Shown here one piece after another: positions 1 through 11,200 of a DNA stretch of 64,000 bases. Numbering within the stretch: position 1 is the stretch's first letter; every line of letters starts with the position of its first letter. The stretch is from NCBI RefSeq assembly GCF_900178525.1, contig NZ_FXDJ01000009.1:704263-768262 (forward strand). Direction: 5' to 3'. The notes under the pieces are model-generated. The model ran no database searches. It worked only from the letters and a program-made list of their open reading frames with translations, and was not told the DNA's origin. The stretch is from Massilibacteroides vaginae. Its GTDB lineage: Bacteria > Bacteroidota > Bacteroidia > Bacteroidales > Tannerellaceae. The translations under genes were made by a program, and so were the position numbers.

Positions 1-256
1 CGAACGCTAATTCGTCCGGACAGCCGTCGTTGTTCAAATCATCCAATTGCGAAGCGATCTCTTCCGTACCATTGAGCACCAATGCTGATTTAACAGTAAA
101 AGAGACAGGCAATTGTTTCAGGTCGATAACTATAGGTTCGTCTTTCTTGTTATGCTGCCATTTATTGATTACTCCTAATTGGAATACCGATTCTTCCGCT
201 TCTGCAGAGAGAAAAAGAAGAGTTAGTAAAGCAGTCAATAGTTTTCTAATCATCAT
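1..256 (-). CDS. DUF4861-family secreted protein, N-terminal part (cut by window edge)
   Basis: The gene runs off the left edge, so only about 85 N-terminal residues are visible. It begins MMIRKLLTALLTLLF, a hydrophobic signal peptide. It continues with a segment resembling the start of DUF4861 proteins: a KDEPIVIDL stretch and then LDDLNNDGCPDELAF, a calcium-site-like repeat typical of that family. DUF4861 proteins are frequent in pectin and rhamnogalacturonan utilisation loci of Bacteroidota; their reaction is not established to my knowledge. The gene lies 40 bp downstream of the hybrid regulator on the same strand, so it is probably part of the same pectin locus. The first of two adjacent ATGs was taken as start. 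Family assignment is moderate because most of the protein is missing. Confidence 0.6.
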   Translation of the reverse strand, partial: MMIRKLLTALLTLLFLSAEAEESVFQLGVINKWQHNKKDEPIVIDLKQLPVSFTVKSALVLNGTEEIASQLDDLNNDGCPDELAF

Positions 257-296
257 ACGATAAGCTTATTTTATGTGTTTTTCAATGTTACTTAAT

Positions 297-3200
297 TTAT
301 CCGCGTGTTTTCTGTTCTTTGTATTCGGTAGGCGTCATGCCAAACTGTTGTTTGAAGCATTTACTGAAATAACGCGGATCATTAATACCCACCATATAGG
401 ATATCTGAGACATACTATAATCTCCGGTTTCGATGTATTCGGCAGCGCGTTTCACACGCATCTCCCTGATGAACTCAATGGGTGCTAAGCCTGTAAGCGC
501 CTTTAATTTTTTAAAAAACACCGAACGGCTTACCGCCAGATCTTTCACCAGATCTTCCACAATCAAGTCTCCATTATCCATGTTCGCCTCCATGATCTCA
601 ACCAACTTATTCAGGAAGTTTCTGTCGTTTTGAGACATGCCGGAAGTATCAATCGGGGCTTTTTTCTCGGTTTCAGACACCGGAGCCATCAATGTGGACC
701 GGTAAAGTTCCTGAAGCTTTTTGTGTTGAGCCAGCAGATTTTCCACCCTTGCTTTCAGGTAGACAGAACTGAACGGCTTTGTTATATAATCGTCGGCACC
801 GTACTTAAGTCCTTCCAATCTGTTTTCCAAGGCAGACTTAGCCGTTAATAAAATGATCGGGATATGGCTGGTAGAGAGGTTCTCTTTAATTATCCGGGTT
901 AGTTCGAGTCCGTCTTTTTCAGGCATCATCACATCACTGATGATAATGTCCGGAATCAACGTAAGCGCTTTTTCTGCTCCTTCCTGACCGTTTAAGGCTT
1001 CGGCAATACGGAATTCGGAGGCAAAAACCGTTCTAAGGAATAAACGCAACTCGTCGTTGTCTTCCACAAGCAACATAACTTGTTTAGACGACTCATCGGT
1101 CAAGGTATCGGGTTGTTCCGGATTTATATTCAACTGCTTTTCCTGCCGAAGTTCCTGTTTGCCGGAATGGTCTGCCAAAATGAACTCTACAGTTTCGTCA
1201 AAATGCTCTTTCCCTTTTTTCAGTTCGACCGAGAATGTACTTCCTTCTCCCAGCTGGGTTTCAACGGAGACGGTTCCTTGGTGCATTTCGGCTAAATCTT
1301 TAACTAAAGAAAGCCCTATCCCTGTACTGGATTGATTAAACAGGTTCTTATCGACTATACTTTCGAAACGAACAAACAGGCTGTCTTTTTTATTGGCGGG
1401 AATACCTATTCCCTGATCCTGCACACCGAGACTGATGGTTTGTTCGTTCTCGCGGATAAACACCTTGATCATCTTGCCTATGGGTGTATATTTAAATGCG
1501 TTGGACAGTAGATTGAATATGATTTTTTCCAATTTATCGGCATCTGCCCATAAGTACAACTGTTCTTTTTCATGTTCAAACATAAAGTCGATTTTGTGTT
1601 CTTCCGCCAATACTTCAAAGTTAGACATGATATTTTTCACGAATGAAACTACCTCGATACGTTGTACACGTAGTTTCATTTTCTTGTTCTGCATTTTCCG
1701 GAAATCTAAAATCTGATTTACCAAGCGTAACATACGGTCTGTGTTTCTTTCAACCAATTGCAACTGCTTCATGGCTTCCGGTGTTTGAGGCGTATTTTTC
1801 ATCACATACTCTACCGGTCCGGCAATCAGGGTTAGCGGTGTTCGCAGCTCATGAGAAATATTCGTAAAAAAGCGAAGCTTGATGTCGGACACTTGTTGTT
1901 CTACCGAAACCTCACGTTTCAGACGGAAAATAGTAAACAGAATATAGACCGCAATAAAAATAATCCCTACTATTCCGAGTACATACAAGATGAGGGCCCA
2001 CGGGGTTTCCCAGAACGAAGGTAAAATCGTAATAGGAAGGCTTCTCGCGTTATCGACCCATACCCCATCGTTGTTGGTTGACTTAACCCGGAATATGTAC
2101 TTTCCCTTAGGCAGGTTCGTGTACGTAGCAACGCGCTGACCGTCCACATAAGACCATTCCTGATCAAAGCCTTCCAATATATAAGCGTATTTTATATTTT
2201 CCGGAGCCTTCGAGTCGATCGCGGCGTAATGGAGACTCAACACATTTTCTTTGTGTGAAAGCGTAAGTTTATCCATGTCATCCAGAATACAATGTAATTT
2301 TTTATGTATTCCCGGCCTTACTTCTTCATTGTTTATCTGTAATCTGGATAAGGTTAGCGGTGGAACAAACGTACTTTTAGCTATTTTTTCCGGAGAGAAA
2401 GACAAAATCCCGTTACTTGTACCGAAAAGCAGTGTGCCGTCTTTCATACGAATAGAAGACGCCTCATTAAAACCGGCTTTGATATCCAGTCTTTTGTCGT
2501 TATAGTTCTCCATTCTTTTCTCGTCGGGCAGGTATTTGCATAAGCCGTTTTCTGTACTTATCCACAAGTTCGCCTGGCTATCTTCCTGAACAGATAAAAG
2601 GATATCGTTCGGCAGCCCGTCGTTCGTAGTAAAGGATTCAAATGCAATGTCGCCATTTGCGTGTCTTTGCTTTAAGCGGTTTAACCCGCCGCCGAATGTA
2701 CCGAAATACAGTTCGCCGTTTTGTGTTTCCGTAATCCAATATACATCGTTGTTACTCAAACTCTCGCTATTGCCGGGTGTACGTTTGTGGTGATGGAAAG
2801 TGATTGTTTCGGGACTTGTAAAATTACTATTGAAAGCCACCAGTCCGGAAGTTGTACCCACCCAGATCATGCCTTCGGAATCCGAATAAATAACCCTCGA
2901 CCTGTAACAAACATCAATCGGATACCCTTTCAGGTTGTTTTTGTGATTGATGAAAATTATTTTGCCATCTTCTCTTTTCTCTAAATAATTTATTCCACCG
3001 CCAAAGGAAGCAATCCAAAGCCTTCCGTTACGGTCTTCGTGAATGCTATACAGATTATTGTCAGTCAGACTATACAAATCGTCAGCATTACTTTTGTATT
3101 GTGTTAATTGAAAGCGTCCGTTTTTCTCTTCTGCCCGAATTAATCCGTCGCCTTTTGTCGCAATCCAGATTATTCCGTTAGTATCTTGCATAATATGGTA

Positions 3201-4715
3201 AGCCACTCCCATGATAGGCTCACTACTTTTAGCCAGAGCACCCTCTTTAGTCAGAAAGCCAAGAAAATTACTATGCTTATCATATACGCGAATTTTCCCA
3301 TCACGAAGCCCCATCCACAAGCGTGACTGATTGTCTTCAAACAAGGAGCGTACATCATTACTCAATGATTCATAGTTCAGAGAAACAGGTTGATCTAACT
3401 TAAATAAATCCGGAAGAAAAGAAATTTTCTCCAATCCTTTTGAGTGTGTACACATCCAAAGATTCCCTTGTCTGTCTGATGCAATGGAATGGATCTTGTT
3501 AGAGAATTTCCAGTCTTTCGCCCCCGGCTTATTATAAAACGGACGAAGCGAATTGGTCGTTCTGTCGAAAACCGAGAGACCCCCATTGAAAGGATGTACC
3601 CATAAGTAGCCGTTTGTATCTTCGTGAATTTTAAACTCCGGTTGCGAACGGTAGGCACTGCCTATTTCTACTTCCAGAAGCTCTTGCTTTATTATATGGG
3701 TATATGGATTAAAATGAGTAACTCCTTTGGCGTCTTCCAGGTTGAGCCATATTTCTTTTTCCCTGTCAACATAGATGGAAAGTATCTTCCTGCCGGGAAG
3801 TTTGGGATTGGTGGTGTTGGAATAATGAGTAGCTGTTTCTGTTGCCGGTAAATAGAGGAATAAGCCATCGTCACGGGTCGCGACAACCAGTTTTTCGTTA
3901 TCAATTGTTTTAATGTTTAAAATATCAGACGGAGTATTCAGTTGAATTAACCGGAATATTTTTGTCTGCTTGTCGCAAAACCAGATACGTCCGGTCATTG
4001 TGCCAAAATAAAGATGCTCCGGCGTTTCTTCCATACAGAAAAAAGCTTGTTTTTGCCGCTTGAATGAAGACTGGATATCGGTAAAGTGGAAGGTGGCCTG
4101 TTTTTCTCCCGGAGGAATCATACCCAGACCGTTTTCGCTTAACAGCCATTGGTTTCCGTCGCTGTCTTCTGCTACACTACTAATTTCCATCGAGGGGAAA
4201 GAAGCAGCCTGATTGGAATAAGTATCTATTGTAAACCGAGCGGTTTCTTTATCAACCGTTACCCGGTAAGCACCATCTCGCTCTGTAAGCAACCAAATAT
4301 GCTTGTCATTTATAACCTGAATGGAGGTAAAGGTGAGATTCGTTTCTCCGGAATCGGGAACTTGCTGAAAAAACTCCGTAGAAGGATTAAAGCGATAAAC
4401 ATGGTTGTCGTATGTCAGCACCCAGATGTAACCAAGCGAATCTTCCACCATGAAATCGATCCGGTTGTTCGTCAGACTTACACTGTTGTTCTCACTTGAT
4501 TTGTACGTTTTAAAAGTATACCCGTCGAATTTATTTATACCGTCCCAAGTGGCAAACCACATATATCCTTTTTTATCTTCCAGGATATTCATCACCGAAT
4601 TCTGAGATAATCCTTCATCTGATGAATAATGGGTGAACACACATTGCCATTGTGCTTGCGCAACAAACACAATAAACAAAAATAAGAACGATATGCTAAG
4701 TTTTTTTCTAATCAT
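297..4715 (-). CDS. Hybrid two-component system sensor-regulator (HTCS) of the pectin locus
   Basis: This is a 1472-residue single-chain two-component system. Order: signal peptide (MIRKKLSISFLFLFIVFVAQAQ); about 750 residues of beta-propeller repeats with recurring 'G.lWi.T..Gl..' motifs; a Y_Y_Y domain; one membrane helix near residue 880; HisKA with ISHELRTPLT (His955); HATPase with NLLSNAFKY and GIGLSL; a receiver with phospho-acceptor Asp1261 in IISDVMMPEKDG; and a C-terminal AraC-type DNA-binding domain ending in FGMTPTEYKEQ. The periplasmic part normally binds an oligosaccharide released from the target glycan and the AraC part activates the susCD operon. Neighbours indicate a pectic ligand. 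It lies 73 bp downstream of the esterase gene and has its own -7 box at 4754-4761, so it can be made independently of the operon. All phosphorelay residues are present. Confidence 0.95.
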   Translation of the reverse strand: MIRKKLSISFLFLFIVFVAQAQWQCVFTHYSSDEGLSQNSVMNILEDKKGYMWFATWDGINKFDGYTFKTYKSSENNSVSLTNNRIDFMVEDSLGYIWVLTYDNHVYRFNPSTEFFQQVPDSGETNLTFTSIQVINDKHIWLLTERDGAYRVTVDKETARFTIDTYSNQAASFPSMEISSVAEDSDGNQWLLSENGLGMIPPGEKQATFHFTDIQSSFKRQKQAFFCMEETPEHLYFGTMTGRIWFCDKQTKIFRLIQLNTPSDILNIKTIDNEKLVVATRDDGLFLYLPATETATHYSNTTNPKLPGRKILSIYVDREKEIWLNLEDAKGVTHFNPYTHIIKQELLEVEIGSAYRSQPEFKIHEDTNGYLWVHPFNGGLSVFDRTTNSLRPFYNKPGAKDWKFSNKIHSIASDRQGNLWMCTHSKGLEKISFLPDLFKLDQPVSLNYESLSNDVRSLFEDNQSRLWMGLRDGKIRVYDKHSNFLGFLTKEGALAKSSEPIMGVAYHIMQDTNGIIWIATKGDGLIRAEEKNGRFQLTQYKSNADDLYSLTDNNLYSIHEDRNGRLWIASFGGGINYLEKREDGKIIFINHKNNLKGYPIDVCYRSRVIYSDSEGMIWVGTTSGLVAFNSNFTSPETITFHHHKRTPGNSESLSNNDVYWITETQNGELYFGTFGGGLNRLKQRHANGDIAFESFTTNDGLPNDILLSVQEDSQANLWISTENGLCKYLPDEKRMENYNDKRLDIKAGFNEASSIRMKDGTLLFGTSNGILSFSPEKIAKSTFVPPLTLSRLQINNEEVRPGIHKKLHCILDDMDKLTLSHKENVLSLHYAAIDSKAPENIKYAYILEGFDQEWSYVDGQRVATYTNLPKGKYIFRVKSTNNDGVWVDNARSLPITILPSFWETPWALILYVLGIVGIIFIAVYILFTIFRLKREVSVEQQVSDIKLRFFTNISHELRTPLTLIAGPVEYVMKNTPQTPEAMKQLQLVERNTDRMLRLVNQILDFRKMQNKKMKLRVQRIEVVSFVKNIMSNFEVLAEEHKIDFMFEHEKEQLYLWADADKLEKIIFNLLSNAFKYTPIGKMIKVFIRENEQTISLGVQDQGIGIPANKKDSLFVRFESIVDKNLFNQSSTGIGLSLVKDLAEMHQGTVSVETQLGEGSTFSVELKKGKEHFDETVEFILADHSGKQELRQEKQLNINPEQPDTLTDESSKQVMLLVEDNDELRLFLRTVFASEFRIAEALNGQEGAEKALTLIPDIIISDVMMPEKDGLELTRIIKENLSTSHIPIILLTAKSALENRLEGLKYGADDYITKPFSSVYLKARVENLLAQHKKLQELYRSTLMAPVSETEKKAPIDTSGMSQNDRNFLNKLVEIMEANMDNGDLIVEDLVKDLAVSRSVFFKKLKALTGLAPIEFIREMRVKRAAEYIETGDYSMSQISYMVGINDPRYFSKCFKQQFGMTPTEYKEQKTRG

Positions 4716-4753
4716 TTTTGAAAACTATCATTACAAGTATAAGAAAATAGATT

Positions 4754-4761
4754 CAAATATA
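4754..4761 (-). promoter_or_regulatory. Candidate -7 promoter box of the HTCS gene
   Basis: TATATTTG on the minus strand matches the Bacteroidota sigma-ABfr -7 consensus TAnnTTTG, 38 bp upstream of the HTCS start codon. No convincing -33 element was seen. Confidence 0.5.
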
Positions 4762-4788
4762 ATCATCTCTGCACTTTCTACATGAGGT

Positions 4789-6447
4789 CTATTTCTTTTC
4801 TGTCAGTAAAGTTTCTTTTTCTACTAACGGGTTCCAATTGTCATTGCCTGATACTATGCGTGGAATAGAATAGGCTTCGATAGATTCCAATCGCTGTGCG
4901 AAAGGGGCTCTTTGTTCGGTGGCGGCTCCTGATCCGGCGTTTTCAAATTCCGCAAAGAAAACAGTTCTTTCCGCGTCTTCTTTTCCCCAGTTATGCCAAC
5001 CGGCCGGGTGTATATGCTTGCCTAATTCACACCGAATGAAAACGGCCTTCGCATAAGAACGCCACGGACGAGAGAGATAAACCCCATCTACATCATCTTC
5101 AGCAGTTAGCATACAATCGAGAAAAACATATCCGTGGGTAGCACCTTCAGGGGTAGATGGCGCAGTGATATATCCTTTTCCCTTACTGTGGATTGTACAT
5201 CTGTTGAAAACTGCCGTTGACCAGCCGAAGATAAAGTCTACAGTTCCTTCGATGTAACAGTCCTCGTAATACTGGCGGCTTCTGTCACCGTAAGTATAGA
5301 GTGTGTCCTGAAAACCGAGAAAACGGCATTGCTTGAAGAAGGTTCGGTCTCCACTAACGAAACAAGCAACCGCCTGTCCTACCGGACCGGAGGTATTCTC
5401 GAAAGTAATTCCTTCCGCATAAAGATTATTCCCATAGAAATAGACCGTTGAGGATCCGGAAGTCGACTTGTTTTCTCCAAAAGAATTCTTCTTAGCCGCA
5501 AAATCATCGTACGAAATAACCGTTCCTTCTTCTCCGATCAAAGAAACGTTTATCTTTGATTCGGCTACAATCAGTTTTTCGTAATAAACACCCTGCCGTA
5601 TCAATATACGAGTGCGTCCTTCTTTGCGGTAATCCGGAACGGCATTGATCGCTTCCTGAATGGTAAAGAAATCACCGGAACCATCTTTAGCCACAACAAA
5701 ATCAACGTTATGCACATAACGTGCTAAATCAGGAAGTTCGGTTTGTAGTGCTTTCGCAACCATTCCGGCTACGATACGGGCTCCTTTTATATTTAAATGG
5801 GTATTGTCTTTCTTTCCCTCAGGACATGCGGGTACAGACTGTTCTTTTACCCACATGAAAAAATCACGTGAAGGTATATCACCAGCTTCTTCTACCCACG
5901 TATGTGTCAGTTTATTCAAATCAATGAGAGTAGTTGAGGTTTCCTTTGCCACGCGCTTAGTCGCTTCTACGTAAGTTCCGTGCGTATCGGTTAATTGTCC
6001 GGACGCATTAAAATGCCGTCTTACAATTGATGTGAATAAAACCGGTATACCTTTTTTAGCGCGTGTTTCATGAATAAAACGTTTCAAATTTGCGTCGAAA
6101 GTAGATCCCGGATCGGTATGACGCGCGGCATCTTCCTTTTGATCGTTATGTCCGAATTGAATGAATACGTAATCACCCGGTTTAATTTGAGCAAGCACCT
6201 CGTCCCAACGATTTTCGTCGATGAAACTTTTGCTGCTTCTCCCGTTTACCGCATGATTAGCGACACGAACGTTTTTCGGGAAATAAGCGGCAAACATTTG
6301 CCCCCACCCTCTTTCAGGATTACCTCCATCCAGGTTCTTATTCGCCATTGTCGAATCCCCTATCATAAAAACAGTCAACTCATGCCCTTGCTGGAAGGAC
6401 ATGAGTGAGAGTGCCATAAAAACTAATATGAAATTCTTAATTTTCAT
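4789..6447 (-). CDS. Two-domain pectin esterase: SGNH acetylesterase (CE12-like) fused to pectin methylesterase (CE8)
   Basis: The 552-residue secreted protein joins two carbohydrate esterases. After a signal peptide (about 1-21), residues 25-235 form an SGNH hydrolase of the rhamnogalacturonan acetylesterase type: GDSTMAN with nucleophile Ser32, FGHND at 98-102, and the DxxH pair Asp214/His217. Residues about 248-540 form a CE8 pectin methylesterase with family motifs GFQDTLYTYG (Gln380-Asp381), GTVDFIFG (Asp404) and LSRPWRSY (Arg460, Trp462). The enzyme should remove acetyl and methyl esters from pectin so that the neighbouring polygalacturonase can cut it. It follows susD after a gap holding an inverted repeat and precedes the HTCS. 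Both active sites look intact. Confidence 0.93.
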   Translation of the reverse strand: MKIKNFILVFMALSLMSFQQGHELTVFMIGDSTMANKNLDGGNPERGWGQMFAAYFPKNVRVANHAVNGRSSKSFIDENRWDEVLAQIKPGDYVFIQFGHNDQKEDAARHTDPGSTFDANLKRFIHETRAKKGIPVLFTSIVRRHFNASGQLTDTHGTYVEATKRVAKETSTTLIDLNKLTHTWVEEAGDIPSRDFFMWVKEQSVPACPEGKKDNTHLNIKGARIVAGMVAKALQTELPDLARYVHNVDFVVAKDGSGDFFTIQEAINAVPDYRKEGRTRILIRQGVYYEKLIVAESKINVSLIGEEGTVISYDDFAAKKNSFGENKSTSGSSTVYFYGNNLYAEGITFENTSGPVGQAVACFVSGDRTFFKQCRFLGFQDTLYTYGDRSRQYYEDCYIEGTVDFIFGWSTAVFNRCTIHSKGKGYITAPSTPEGATHGYVFLDCMLTAEDDVDGVYLSRPWRSYAKAVFIRCELGKHIHPAGWHNWGKEDAERTVFFAEFENAGSGAATEQRAPFAQRLESIEAYSIPRIVSGNDNWNPLVEKETLLTEKK

Positions 6448-6484
6448 TCTTCTATTTTCTTATCTGAAATACACAACCTATACA

Positions 6485-6549
6485 AAAACAGACCCTATGA
6501 ATTAAACATTGCATTTTAACAGTTGATTATACCGCACAAGGTCTGTTTT
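6485..6549 (-). repeat. Inverted repeat between susD and the pectin esterase gene
   Basis: A perfect 10-bp inverted repeat (AAAACAGACC at 6485-6494, GGTCTGTTTT at 6540-6549) encloses 45 bp in the intercistronic gap. It could be a partial terminator or mRNA processing/stability hairpin that lowers downstream expression relative to susCD. No run of T follows immediately in either direction beyond the arms themselves. Confidence 0.4.
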
Positions 6550-6565
6550 CGTTTTTGTCAGGCAA

Positions 6566-8206
6566 TCAATAGCCGGTGTTTTGAGTAAGTGCAGGATTCA
6601 GTTCTCTTGCCGCAAGCGGAATCGGACGAAGCACTTTTTCGCCAACAGCACCGGTAGAGATGTCCGGGTTATGCTTTTCCGCATATTCAGCCAGCTTTCC
6701 TGTACGTTTCAAGTCTGCCCAGCGATGGTATTCGCCGGCTAACTCTCTTGCACGTTCGTCCAGAATATAATCTACAGTCATCTCTTTCTCGGTTGCAAGC
6801 GTTGCTTTCGCTCTTCCCCTTACTTCATTAACATACACTAAAGCTTCGCCCGGTTTGCCACCCTTGATCAATGCTTCAGCAGCAATCAGGTAAGTTTCGG
6901 CCACACGTGCAAGGAAGATGTCGTGCATAGACGCGGTTGTAGCGAATGTTCCTTTTCTGTCTGTGTCGTCAAACTTGCGGAAGGAGGCAACACCATATAC
7001 ATCTTCACGCATCTTAGAATTGTAAGTAGTTGTTTGTCCACCGATGTTTGGTCCTTTTTCGATCATTGGAATAACAATCGCATTAGCGCGGCTTGGCAGT
7101 TCAGCTCGCCATGCGGCGATAGAAGCTTCGTCTGACGCCCAGGATGGAGCGTAATAATAAGTTACCTTGCTGGAGTTTTTCTTTCCATCGTCATAGAAAT
7201 CCCAATAACTTTCTCTCAGCTCCTGCATAAATGTGGCATCATATCTTTCATCTTTTGGAGAAGACGCGAATACCTCGTGCATACGTAAAGTCGGGGTTAA
7301 TGTGGAAGAAGTATATTTATGCCCTTTTTCCGGTCCATCCAGGTAAGCTCCGAAATGTGCTTGTTGCTTATTTCCTTTTGTTTCGTTTTCTACAGTGTTG
7401 ATATTATACTGAACGGAGAATATGATTTCCTCGTTCTCTTCATTCTGCATATTAAACAAGGTAGCGAATGGAGTTGTCAGTTTCATACCGCCGATTGCTT
7501 TGTCGGCCGCATCTTTAGCTGCAGCAAAGTCTGTAGCCGAACCAAAACTTTCGTACCCTTTAGTCAGATAAGCTTTCGCGAGAAAATGATTAGCAGCACG
7601 CTTGTCAAAATGTCCAAAGTTTGTTCCCGATGCTCTGTCTGCCAAAGCCGATGAACCACTTAGTTCCGTCAACTCGCTAATGATAAAGTTGAATACATCT
7701 TCAGCTGAAGCACGAGGTACTTCATTAATCATAGTAGCATTTCGTTCAATTACCAAAGGTACACCTCCGAATTGCTGTACTAATGTAAGGTAATACATGG
7801 CACGTAACCCACGGGCTTCGGCCACTAACTGAGCGTTAGCTTCCGCCTTTCCTCCCCAATAAACAACATCATTTGTTAGAGAAATCGCCTTGTAGTAATT
7901 GGTGTAGAAATCTTTAACTTCCGTATTGGCTTCCGTAAGCGAAGGTCCGTAAGTGCCTAAACCTGCGGGTAAAGAAGTACGACCGTTTGCAAACAAATCC
8001 GTACCGCACACATATAGCCAGGGGTCATCACCATATAATGTTCTCAACATACTATATGACGCATTCGAAAGACTTTTAAATCCGGCTGCCGTAGAATAAT
8101 AATCGGGTTGTCCGATGTTACCCTTGTTGTCTTGTTCAATAAAGTCGGAACAAGCGGAAAAAACCATAAGCAGGAACATTGAAACTCCTATATATATCTT
8201 TTTCAT
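6566..8206 (-). CDS. susD: RagB/SusD-family glycan-binding lipoprotein
   Basis: This is a 546-residue SusD homologue, the surface lipoprotein that caps the SusC channel and binds glycan. The N-terminus has a signal peptide with lipobox-like FSACSDF. The helical TPR-like core shows typical SusD features: an ARGLRAMYYLTLVQQFGGVPLV helix region, an AKAYLTKGYE segment, and the C-terminal region with YLIAAEALIKGG, VRGRA, and an ERARELAGEYHRWADLKRTG motif. It lies 19 bp downstream of susC. Context suggests homogalacturonan or a related pectic oligosaccharide as ligand. Family membership is clear; the ligand is inferred. Confidence 0.95.
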   Translation of the reverse strand: MKKIYIGVSMFLLMVFSACSDFIEQDNKGNIGQPDYYSTAAGFKSLSNASYSMLRTLYGDDPWLYVCGTDLFANGRTSLPAGLGTYGPSLTEANTEVKDFYTNYYKAISLTNDVVYWGGKAEANAQLVAEARGLRAMYYLTLVQQFGGVPLVIERNATMINEVPRASAEDVFNFIISELTELSGSSALADRASGTNFGHFDKRAANHFLAKAYLTKGYESFGSATDFAAAKDAADKAIGGMKLTTPFATLFNMQNEENEEIIFSVQYNINTVENETKGNKQQAHFGAYLDGPEKGHKYTSSTLTPTLRMHEVFASSPKDERYDATFMQELRESYWDFYDDGKKNSSKVTYYYAPSWASDEASIAAWRAELPSRANAIVIPMIEKGPNIGGQTTTYNSKMREDVYGVASFRKFDDTDRKGTFATTASMHDIFLARVAETYLIAAEALIKGGKPGEALVYVNEVRGRAKATLATEKEMTVDYILDERARELAGEYHRWADLKRTGKLAEYAEKHNPDISTGAVGEKVLRPIPLAARELNPALTQNTGY

Positions 8207-8225
8207 GACTTTTTGTTTTTATAGG

Positions 8226-11200
8226 TTAGAATTTAACATTAAGACCAATCTGGTAAGCAACAGAACTTGGTCCACCGGTTCCATTACTAATTTCTGCCTC
8301 TGCCCATTCCGGATCAAATCCCTTATATTTTGTGAAAGTGAATGGATTCAGCACATTGGCGTAAATACGTAAACTTTGAATGTTTACTTTTTGCAGCAAG
8401 GTTTTCGGGAAAGTATATCCGACTGTGATATTCTTTACTTTTACGAAAGAATTATTGACCACTCCGTTTGAGTTGAATTCTGTGTTCTTTCCAGTTCTCC
8501 ATCCGTTACCTCCTCCGTGATTGATCGCCGCATCGTTTGTCGGATAAGGATAAGATCCATAATGTGTAGACGAAGCCATTACCGTTTTGTCTGATTGTAA
8601 TATACCGTTGTCATCAATATAGGTATTAAAAATCGGAGCTCCTTCCGGAATATAGAAATCCATTTTAAGTTTCGTACGTCCACGATCCGAATAGTCGGTA
8701 AACTCATCCATAAACGGACTATACGTTTTACTTCCTTGTTTTGTATTAATAGAGAATGAGAAATCCCAATTTTTCCACTGAAGCGAAGAAGAGAATGTTC
8801 CGGTCCAGGTAGGAAGACGATGTCCGAGTACTACACGATCCTGATCATCGATCTTTCCGTCTTTGTTTTGATCCACATAGCTCATCGAACCTTCGAAGTA
8901 ACCATATTTTTCGTATTGTTCCTGTGAAGCCATTTCTTTCGTAACGATACCCGCCTCTTCCAGATCGAAGATCACATCTACCGGCTGTCCGATAAACCAA
9001 CGTTGCGCACGCATGTCTTCTTTACCGTTTTGCAGTTCAAGGATTTTATTCTTGTTTGCAGAGAATGTAAAGGAAGTACTCCAATGCCAGTCTTTTGTAT
9101 TTACATTTACCGTGTTCAAGCCGATTTCAATACCGGAGTTACGTACCTTTCCGATATTTGCCCACATCGTTCCGTTCTCAGCTCCTTGCTCAAGCAATAA
9201 CTTTTGTTCCATCAACAAGTCTTTGGAGTCTTTGTTATACCAGTCTATCGTTCCGCTGATTCTTCCGTCGAAGAAACCAAAGTCGAGTCCCAGATTGACT
9301 TCTGTTGATTTTTCCCAACTAAGATCTTCGTTTACAATTCCGTTTGGTCCGTATCCTTTACCTATTGTAGAGCCAAATCCGTAGTAATATAATTTACTGG
9401 CTAAAGCCTGCGTGTCGTAAGCTCCTACCGCGCCGTTGTTACCGGTGTATCCTAAGCTCGTACGTAATTTCAAGTTGCTTATTACAGCGTTGCCTTTCAA
9501 AAATTCTTCTTCACTTATTCTCCAGGCTAATGCCATAGAAGGGAAAACGCCCCATTTGTTTCCCGACTGGAATTTAGAACTACCATCCCATCTGGAAGAT
9601 AACGTAGCCAAATATTTTCCTTGGTAACCATAATTTAAACGTAGCGCGTAAGAAATCATGGAGACTTCGCTATAACCACTTGATGGAGATTGTATATTGG
9701 AACCCGATCCCATATTGTACCAATCCGTTCCTGGCAATACACCTACCGAATGGAATCCTGCTTTTTCGTATTGCGAGCGATACATACTGAACAATCCCAT
9801 GGCATTGAAATTATGATCGCCGATGGTTTTCACATAATTGGCTTGTGTATCCCATGTATAGCTGAACCATTCTTCATTTGTCCGTTTAGCTAAAGATTCA
9901 CCTTCCGGCGCTGATGTTGCGTTATAAGTAGATGATCTTGTAGAAGACAAACCACCATAAAACTCCCCTCTTCTGCTTGATTTGTAAGTAGGAGAAAGCG
10001 TAGTTTTCAATATTACTTCATCGATCGGTTGATACTGCAGATAAATATTGGAAAGCACATTGTATGTTTTTGTGTTGTCCTTAGCGTGTTCTTTGTCGAT
10101 CAGCGGACTCACTGAAGAAGAGAATCCGGCAGGAAACGTAAGGCTCGATTCTTGTCCCGGTGCGAGGTCTTTTCCCGGCATATAATTCATTTCTCCGGTT
10201 TCTGTATTATAAGGAAGCCAATATCCATTTGCGCGGAATGATTCCTGTACAGCACGTTGGCTACCGAAGTCTTTATTGGTAACAGCCAGATTAACCGAAG
10301 AGCCTAATGTTACCTTGCTGCTGATTTTACCGTCAATAGCCACTTTCAGGTTCATACGATCATACTTATCACCCATAACGCCATCTTCTTGCTGATAACC
10401 GGCACCTACACGGTATGCTGTGTTCTTTGTATTACCGGCAACATTAACAAAATGGTTTTGTTGCACTCCGTTACTCAACATCAGGTCACGCCAATCCGTA
10501 AAGTCACGATCCTGATATTGTTGTCTCATTTTTGTGCTGATATCTTTTCCTTTGTCATTCCAAACCGAAAGCAAGTTGCCATTGGTCATTTCCATGGCCA
10601 GCTTTCCATTGTTTACAACATAGTTCTTGTTCGCGTCTTTTACAGGAGTGGTGTATTTCATGTAGCGGAAATCCATCCATTCCACATCATCCATAAAGTC
10701 AGGCATACGGGCAACGGTTCTTAAACCTACGTAACCGTCATAAGAAACAGAAACCCGACCTTCGTCTTTACCGCTTTGAGCCTGTTTTGTGGTAACCATC
10801 ACAACACCGTTCGTAGCGCGCGATCCATAAATAGCCGTTGATGACGCATCCTTTAGAATATCGATTTTCTCAATATCCGCAGGATTCAGAAAATTTATAT
10901 CTTCCGTAACAACACCATCTACTACATAAAGAGGAGACGCATTTTCCTGCAATGTGCTTTTCCCACGAATCTGAATTGAAAAACTTTCCCCTGCACGACT
11001 GGACGACTGAGAAATATCTACTCCGGCCACTTGTCCTTGTAAGGACTCCATTACGGTAGTAGAACCTTTAGAAAGTAGCTTTTCGTTGTTTACAGAACCT
11101 ACAGAACCGGTAAGGTCGCTTTTCTTTTGCACACCATAACCAATAACGACAACTTCATCTATCGCCTGTGAGTCTTCTTTTAACAATATATTTAATGTAG

